Source: Shewanella inventionis (GTDB taxonomy: Bacteria > Pseudomonadota > Gammaproteobacteria > Enterobacterales > Shewanellaceae). From it: a stretch of 64,000 bases of DNA. The notes under the pieces were generated by a model that searched no databases, was not told where the DNA came from, and saw only the letters and a program-made list of their open reading frames with translations. Location: NCBI RefSeq assembly GCF_014641855.1, contig NZ_BMII01000001.1, positions 62,001 to 126,000 on the forward strand. The letters are read 5' to 3'. Positions 59,596 through 64,000 of this stretch are shown one piece after another. The translations under genes were made by a program, and so were the position numbers. How positions within the stretch are numbered: position 1 is the stretch's first letter; each line of letters opens with the position of its first letter.

Positions 59596-60078
59596 TTAGT
59601 TTGATGGCGTTTTAGGAATAGAAACATAATGGCCTGTAAATGCCGCACAAAGTTGATCGTTACAATACAAGCCAATATCGAGCATCACTTGTGCACGTAG
59701 TCCTTTAGCTAACCCTGATATATCTGTATTTGGCCAAATGACTTTCGCAATCGGTTCGCCAGTAATTGGCTTAATATATTTTACGCTCGCGTCAGCAATA
59801 ACGATGTCACCTTGCAGTGTTAAACGTTGTTGCTGTAACCACATCATTCCCCAACCCGTTAAAGTCATTAGCGTATAAATACTGCCGGCAAACATGGTGT
59901 TATGCAGGTTAATATTAGGAGCCAAAGGTGCAGTAACCTGTAACTCGGTGCCACTGAAACTGAGCGGTTTCACCTGCATAAACTCACTTAACGGAATCGT
60001 GCTATGCCAAGTGTTTTGCAATTGAGATAACAGTTCACTAAAGCCACCACCGATTGGCATTACATTGTCTTGTGACAT
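59596..60078 (-). CDS. Hot-dog thioesterase of the YiiD C-terminal type
   Basis: A 160-aa protein matching the putative thioesterase domain found at the C-terminus of E. coli YiiD, with NLHNTMFAGSIYTLMTLTGWGMMWLQ and GDIVIADASVKYIKPI. The acetyltransferase half of YiiD is absent. It lies downstream of dtd on the minus strand, the same yihY-dtd-yiiD order as E. coli, which supports the assignment. The acyl substrate is unknown. Confidence 0.85.
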   Translation of the reverse strand: MSQDNVMPIGGGFSELLSQLQNTWHSTIPLSEFMQVKPLSFSGTELQVTAPLAPNINLHNTMFAGSIYTLMTLTGWGMMWLQQQRLTLQGDIVIADASVKYIKPITGEPIAKVIWPNTDISGLAKGLRAQVMLDIGLYCNDQLCAAFTGHYVSIPKTPSN

Positions 60079-60164
60079 TACCGCCCCTTTTTGCCTTTAC
60101 TTAACTTATTGAATCGATTTTTTATGGCCAAATAACGGCCAGCATGAACACTTTGCAAACAAAA

Positions 60165-60602
60165 CTAAACCTGTAAATTAAAGGTCACAGGGCCATCGTT
60201 AATCAGCTCGACCTGCATATCAGCACCAAACTGGCCGGTTTCAGTTTCAACCCCTTGCTGGCGACAAAATGCAACAAAATCAAGATACAATTGCTTAGCT
60301 TGTTCAGGTGTTGCTGCACACGAAAAACTCGGTCTTAAGCCTTTTGCAGTATCTGCTGCTAAGGTAAATTGCGACACAACTAATAACTTACCACCCACTT
60401 GCGACAAATTGAGGTTCATTTTGCCATTATCATCACTAAACACGCGGTAGTTCATTACTTTGGTAGCAAGTTTAGCTAATTTATCGGCATTGTCTTCACG
60501 CTCGACACCTAATAACACCAGTAAACCTTGATCAATTTTGCCGACCACTTCGTCATCAACCGTAACAGATGCACGCTTGACGCGTTGAATTAATGCAATC
60601 AT
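60165..60602 (-). CDS. dtd: D-aminoacyl-tRNA deacylase
   Basis: Dtd hydrolyses D-amino acids and glycine wrongly attached to tRNA. The 145-aa protein has the two signature motifs: [17 protein letters not shown] and the Gly-cis-Pro segment NDGPVTFNL at the C-terminus. It starts [21 protein letters not shown], as in E. coli (145 aa). It lies 23 bases after yihY and 86 bases before the thioesterase gene. Confidence 0.97.
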   Translation of the reverse strand: MIALIQRVKRASVTVDDEVVGKIDQGLLVLLGVEREDNADKLAKLATKVMNYRVFSDDNGKMNLNLSQVGGKLLVVSQFTLAADTAKGLRPSFSCAATPEQAKQLYLDFVAFCRQQGVETETGQFGADMQVELINDGPVTFNLQV

Positions 60603-60625
60603 AACAACCTACTAATATTAAACGA

Positions 60626-61627
60626 TTAAGACTTTTCGATTGATGAATCACTTGCTGATTTGGCATGTGACTGCGATGGTGCCACAGGATCATGCACATT
60701 CATCTTTGAAGCCTGTTTTTCTTTGCTTAATGCTTCACCTTCGGTGAATATCTCGGCTTTCATCTCTTCAGCAATCACTGCCAACTCTTCTAAATATTCT
60801 GGCAATGCAGCGGTAATTTCAGCCCCTAGCAACACAATCATCCACGATAAATACACCCACACAAATAAAATCGGGATAACCGCTAGCGCACCATAAATGG
60901 CTTCATAACTAGGAAATTGCGTCACATAAAACGCAAAGCCCTTTTTACCTGCTTCAAACAATACCGCAGCGACAATTGCACCGAGTAGCGCATGTAAAAA
61001 ACGAACTTTTTTGTTGGGTACTACCATGTATAACAGCAATATAGAGGCCACTGAAAACATCAGCGGTATACGCTCAACAATCCAGGGCACAAGGCCAGAC
61101 AATTCACTGCCTGTAACCACCTCTAACGACACCACATACGACGTCGCCACTAAGCTTGCACCAATCAATACTGGGCCAAGAGTGAGCACCATCCAATACA
61201 TTGAAAAAGACACTACATACGAGCGTTTTTCAGTAATTCGCCAAATATTATTGAGCGCTTTGTCGATTGCCGATATCAGCATTATCGCCACAAACACTAA
61301 TGCCACAATACCCACAAAAGTACCTTTAGAGGCATTAGCAACAAACTCATTAATATACACTTGCACCGTGTCACCCGCAGCCGGTATGAAGTTGTTATAA
61401 ATAAACCCTTCAATTTTACCCCTAATGCCTTTAAACACCGGAAAGGCCGATAACATAGACATGGTTACGGCCACCATGGGCACTAACGACAATAACGTTA
61501 CATAGGCTAAGTGGCCCGCGCGAATGTTAATTTGGTCTTCGGTGAGGCGCTGCTTAAGGTGCAGTAAAAACTGGCCAATACCATAAAAAAAATTGATAAA
61601 GGGTCTGAAATCAAACTTCTTGGGCAT
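60626..61627 (-). CDS. yihY: YihY/UPF0761 (BrkB-type) inner-membrane protein
   Basis: A 333-aa membrane protein with about six helices, the N-terminal signature [23 protein letters not shown] and [25 protein letters not shown]. Once annotated as RNase BN, this family is now thought not to be a nuclease, and its function is unknown. ATG 61627 ([10 protein letters not shown]) has AAGGA 6 bases upstream, so I prefer it to the ATG at 61693, which adds 22 unrelated residues. It begins the yihY-dtd-thioesterase unit. Confidence 0.9.
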   Translation of the reverse strand: MPKKFDFRPFINFFYGIGQFLLHLKQRLTEDQINIRAGHLAYVTLLSLVPMVAVTMSMLSAFPVFKGIRGKIEGFIYNNFIPAAGDTVQVYINEFVANASKGTFVGIVALVFVAIMLISAIDKALNNIWRITEKRSYVVSFSMYWMVLTLGPVLIGASLVATSYVVSLEVVTGSELSGLVPWIVERIPLMFSVASILLLYMVVPNKKVRFLHALLGAIVAAVLFEAGKKGFAFYVTQFPSYEAIYGALAVIPILFVWVYLSWMIVLLGAEITAALPEYLEELAVIAEEMKAEIFTEGEALSKEKQASKMNVHDPVAPSQSHAKSASDSSIEKS

Positions 61628-61732
61628 AATATTCCTTATTTCATAGTCCGTTAGTGGAGATAACATTTGTATTAAGCCACTAACTTCGTACAATGTTATA
61701 ACATATTAGCGCGAAAAGAATGGAGCGAATTG

Positions 61733-61957
61733 ATGTCTCAACAAGGATCGGCGGGTAATGTCCTCGCAGCTGTAGCAAATTTATTTTTTCCTGGCCTTGG
61801 TCAACTTTTACAAGGGCGTATTTTAGCGGCGTTGCTGTTTTTCTGTATTACTGTCACCTGCTATGCACTCTATTTTTTAATTATCCCGGCCATTATTGGT
61901 GGCTTGTTCCATTTATGGAGCATTATCGACGCTGCACGATTTAAATCAGGCAGTTAA
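61733..61957 (+). CDS. Small two-helix membrane protein, TM2-like
   Basis: A 74-aa protein with an N-terminal NLFFPGLGQLLQGRILAALLFF segment and two hydrophobic helices (about residues 12-32 and 36-60), ending in WSIIDAARF. The pattern PGLGQxxxGR plus two helices and a short ID loop resembles TM2-domain proteins; the function is unknown. ATG 61733 follows GGAG by 7 bases; the adjoining TTG at 61730 is less likely. It is divergent from yihY. Confidence 0.75.
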   Translation: MSQQGSAGNVLAAVANLFFPGLGQLLQGRILAALLFFCITVTCYALYFLIIPAIIGGLFHLWSIIDAARFKSGS

Positions 61958-62020
61958 CTAATCAGATGGCTAATCTCACATAGATTGCTGTCGCCTCAAA
62001 CAATAAAAAGAGACACATTG

Positions 62021-62668
62021 ATGAAAAAATGGATATCACTGGCACTATTAAGTAGCAGTTTACTGTTGAGCGGTTGTCAAAGCGCCTATTACGGTGCCAT
62101 GGAAAAAGTCGGTTATCACAAACGCGACATTATGGTAGACCGAGTTCAAAACGCCAAAGAGTCACAACAAGAAGCCCAAGAGCAATTCAGTTCAGCTCTA
62201 GAAGAAATGCAAGCACTGCTCGCATTTGATGGCGGCGATTTAGAAGATGCTTACAACAAAGCCAAAGACGAATATGAGTCAGCCCAAGCTGCAGCAGATG
62301 AAGTCACCAGCCGTATTGATAAAGTAGAAGATGTTGCCGATGCATTATTTGCAGAGTGGCAAGATGAAATCACTGAAATCAGCAAAGCCAGCTTACGCCG
62401 TAATAGCACAAATAAACTTAACGAAACCAAACGAGCTTACGCATCGTTAGTCAAAAGCATGCGCCGCGCAGAAGCTAAAATGCCACCCATTTTAACCGCC
62501 ATGAAAGATAACATGCTTTACCTAAAGCATAATCTAAATGCTCAAGCGATTGGCGCCATAAAAGGTGAGTTTGCTAATTTACAGTCTGACATTTCGAGCT
62601 TGATTAATGAAATGAACAAATCGATTGAAGAGTCAAACAAGTTTATTGCGTCTATGGAACAAGGCTAG
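62021..62668 (+). CDS. DUF2959 family lipoprotein with coiled coils
   Basis: A 215-aa lipoprotein (lipobox LSGC, Cys19) followed by SAYYGAMEKVGYHKRDIMVDRV and long amphipathic helices rich in Glu/Ala/Gln, probably coiled coil (about 40-110 and 170-212). This matches the DUF2959 family, whose role is unknown. ATG 62021 starts a normal signal peptide; the upstream start at 61985 would add 12 residues. It lies 63 bases after the TM2-like gene, and a strong inverted repeat follows. Confidence 0.85.
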   Translation: MKKWISLALLSSSLLLSGCQSAYYGAMEKVGYHKRDIMVDRVQNAKESQQEAQEQFSSALEEMQALLAFDGGDLEDAYNKAKDEYESAQAAADEVTSRIDKVEDVADALFAEWQDEITEISKASLRRNSTNKLNETKRAYASLVKSMRRAEAKMPPILTAMKDNMLYLKHNLNAQAIGAIKGEFANLQSDISSLINEMNKSIEESNKFIASMEQG

Positions 62669-62694
62669 TCGTCTTAACTGAATCATCGAGGTAA

Positions 62695-62731
62695 GTATTG
62701 GCTATGTAAACTCGCGGAGCATAGCCAATAC
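62695..62731. terminator. Strong inverted repeat between convergent genes
   Basis: GTATTGGCTATG / CATAGCCAATAC is a perfect 12-bp stem with a 13-base loop, placed between the DUF2959 gene and the convergent Lrp-type gene. There is no T tract, so it may stop transcription only weakly or protect 3' ends. Confidence 0.65.
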
Positions 62732-62743
62732 CCATGCAGCGAA

Positions 62744-63214
62744 TTATTCTATTGGTGAAGCGTCCACGGGTAACACGTTATGACTAAAGATTTGTTTTAA
62801 TACTACTGTGGTTTCAATATTAGACACGTATTTTAAGTTACCTAACGATCTTTTAATGAACTGCTCGTAAGTCACGAGATCTTGAGCGACGATTTTTAAC
62901 AAATAATCATGCGAGCCCGTTACCACAGAGCATTCCATCACGGCAGGCAGTTGCGCCACGGTATTTTCAAATAAAGCGGTAGACTCATCAGAGTGCTCAC
63001 TCAAACGCACCGACGCATATACCACCACGCTTAACCCCACTTTAGCGGGATCAACTTGGGCACCATAGCCTAAAATCACTTTATCAAGCTCTAGCTTTTT
63101 TACACGGCGTAAACAAGGTGTGTCAGACATATTAACCTTGTCGGCTAATTCAGACACTGCCATGCGGCCATTACGCTGTAATATTTCTAATAGCTTTAGG
63201 TCTTTCTTATCCAT
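62744..63214 (-). CDS. Lrp/AsnC family transcriptional regulator
   Basis: A 156-aa regulator with an N-terminal AsnC-type helix-turn-helix (LKLLEILQRNGRMAVSELADKVNMSDTPCLRRVKKLE) and a C-terminal RAM ligand-binding domain (VMECSVVTGSHDYLLKIVAQDL). It is shorter and less similar than global Lrp, so a local role tied to amino acids is more likely. No amino-acid gene adjoins it on its strand, and the 170 bp upstream (63215-63384) contains AT-rich sequence that could hold its promoter. Confidence 0.92.
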   Translation of the reverse strand: MDKKDLKLLEILQRNGRMAVSELADKVNMSDTPCLRRVKKLELDKVILGYGAQVDPAKVGLSVVVYASVRLSEHSDESTALFENTVAQLPAVMECSVVTGSHDYLLKIVAQDLVTYEQFIKRSLGNLKYVSNIETTVVLKQIFSHNVLPVDASPIE

Positions 63215-63384
63215 GACATTGGCCGTTTTTTTGCTGAGTGATTTTCAGTGAAAATATCATATTTTTGAGTGAAATCCTCTACTAATTTAACTTAGAATCA
63301 AATATTTCAAGAAAACCATCAAAAATGACATGAGAAAGTCATCAATCCCCTAAACTCTCAATAAATATGATTGCTATAAACAAA

Positions 63385-63412
63385 AATGCCATGAAACAAT
63401 CTTCATGGCATT
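63385..63412 (-). terminator. Intrinsic terminator of the partial gene at the right edge
   Basis: AATGCCATGAA / TTCATGGCATT 11-bp stem with 6-base loop. On the minus strand it is followed by TTTTTGTTT. It would end transcription coming from 64000 leftwards, with the MITE-like element lying between the stop codon and this hairpin. Confidence 0.8.
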
Positions 63413-63436
63413 CGTATTAGCTTAAGGGATTAACTG

Positions 63437-63710
63437 GGGTCTGTTGATCTTTGCTGTTTGAATTTTGTTCGAGTTAAAAACGTTTTAATCGAGACGAATG
63501 GATTGATGCCTAGTCATCTAAGCAAAATCCATTCAACAAAGAGTAAAACGTTTTTAGCCGAACCCTTCGGGCAGCGTTTGTTGGCCATTTTTACTGCGCT
63601 ATCGACTTTTTATGTAAAATAACTACACTTCAAAGTCTCTGCCGCGCACTTGTATATGAGTAATAGCCAACAATTCGCTGCAAAAACAATCTTGAAAGAT
63701 CAACAGACCC
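63437..63710. mobile_element. MITE-like element with 16-bp perfect terminal inverted repeats
   Basis: GGGTCTGTTGATCTTT (63437-63452) and AAAGATCAACAGACCC (63695-63710) are exact inverted repeats bounding 274 bp with no coding frame. Inside, TAAAAACGTTTTA and TAAAACGTTTTTA plus GAATGGATT and AATCCATTC form a long foldback in the left half. This is the layout of a non-autonomous transposon relic. No target-site duplication is obvious at the ends (CTG on the left, TAG on the right). The partner transposase is not in the window. Confidence 0.82.
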
Positions 63711-64000
63711 TAGCATTCATCTATATACACTTCGATTAGTGGCTCCTCGCCAGCGGCTAAAGGCTGTGAGTAGCGTATTTCACACTTGTTTGCGTCGTAG
63801 TCTGCGTCTGGGCGAATACGCAAACCAGTACGGCCAGAAGAGTTATAAGTGGTTATTTCAAAATCCACACCATCGGTAATGTTTATCATTCTAGCAATAC
63901 CCGTTGCAGTATGACGCGGGTACCCATAAGCTAAAATAACAACCTCACCCTCAACAGTAATACTATTTCCAGAGCCATTACCACCTCCTGCTGGCGCAGT
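63710..64000 (-). CDS. C-terminal part of a secreted-type protein, cut by the window edge
   Basis: On the minus strand an open frame enters at 64000 and runs 96 codons to TAG at 63712-63710. It reads TAPAGGGNGSGNSITVEGE at the start, a Gly/Ser/Asn linker, then a beta-rich domain with YGYPRHTATGIARM and SSGRTGLRIRPDADYDAN, and ends IEVYIDEC with two cysteines in the last 32 residues. I do not recognise the family. The last base of its stop codon is the terminal base of the MITE-like element. Without that element the frame would read Tyr-Ser-stop. A terminator follows beyond the element. Confidence 0.7.
   Translation of the reverse strand, partial: TAPAGGGNGSGNSITVEGEVVILAYGYPRHTATGIARMINITDGVDFEITTYNSSGRTGLRIRPDADYDANKCEIRYSQPLAAGEEPLIEVYIDEC

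Overview
The window looks like a stretch of chromosome from a marine gammaproteobacterium close to Shewanella. I infer this from gene order (rpe-gph-trpS, dam-damX-aroB-aroK-pilQPONM-mrcA, gmk-rpoZ-spoT, yihY-dtd-thioesterase) and from small families typical of Alteromonadales-like genomes (DUF2970, DUF2959, DUF3014). I could not check the species. Nearly all genes are intact. The only partial gene runs off the right edge.

Layout. 1-1126: RNase P RNA (rnpB, minus strand) with its promoter, followed downstream by an exact 154-bp tandem array. Each unit carries a copy of the rnpB 3' end and its terminator. 1146-5525: rsmI diverges from lpoA-yraN-diaA-dolP (envelope and replication-timing genes). 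5618-8034: rpe-gph-trpS on the minus strand. 8377-8933: two small membrane-protein genes, one of them a 59-codon DUF2970 gene. 8958-18056: dam, damX, aroB, aroK and the type IV pilus assembly operon pilMNOPQ, all on the minus strand. mrcA (PBP1A, the partner of LpoA) diverges from pilM. 20919-24083: yjjG, an N-acetylhexosamine-kinase-like phosphotransferase and an unrecognised membrane protein. 24446-35856: gmk-rpoZ-spoT-ridA, a FadD15-like acyl-CoA ligase, a Ca2+/Na+ antiporter, a TPR protein with a DesK/DesR-like two-component pair, recG. 36001: DUF3014.

37137-53953 is the most distinctive part: an 18-gene, tightly overlapping plus-strand operon for an aryl polyene pigment (apeC to apeR in the usual order). 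It has two insertions relative to the order I recall for the ape reference cluster: an aromatic-amino-acid ammonia-lyase with an intact Ala-Ser-Gly MIO triad, and a flavin-dependent halogenase-like protein that keeps the WxWxIP motif and a candidate catalytic lysine. No methyltransferase is present. Together these suggest a polyene primed with an ammonia-lyase product such as 4-coumarate, with a head group that may be halogenated. A secreted HEAT-like protein follows.

54808-64000: a two-gene operon of an SCO1-type copper chaperone and a chemoreceptor with a histidine-rich membrane domain; a 1.4-kb non-coding array of alternating long and short repeat units with heptamer tracts; azoR; yihY-dtd-thioesterase; two small envelope genes; an Lrp/AsnC regulator; a 274-bp MITE-like element with perfect 16-bp terminal inverted repeats that supplies the last base of the stop codon of the partial gene at the right edge.
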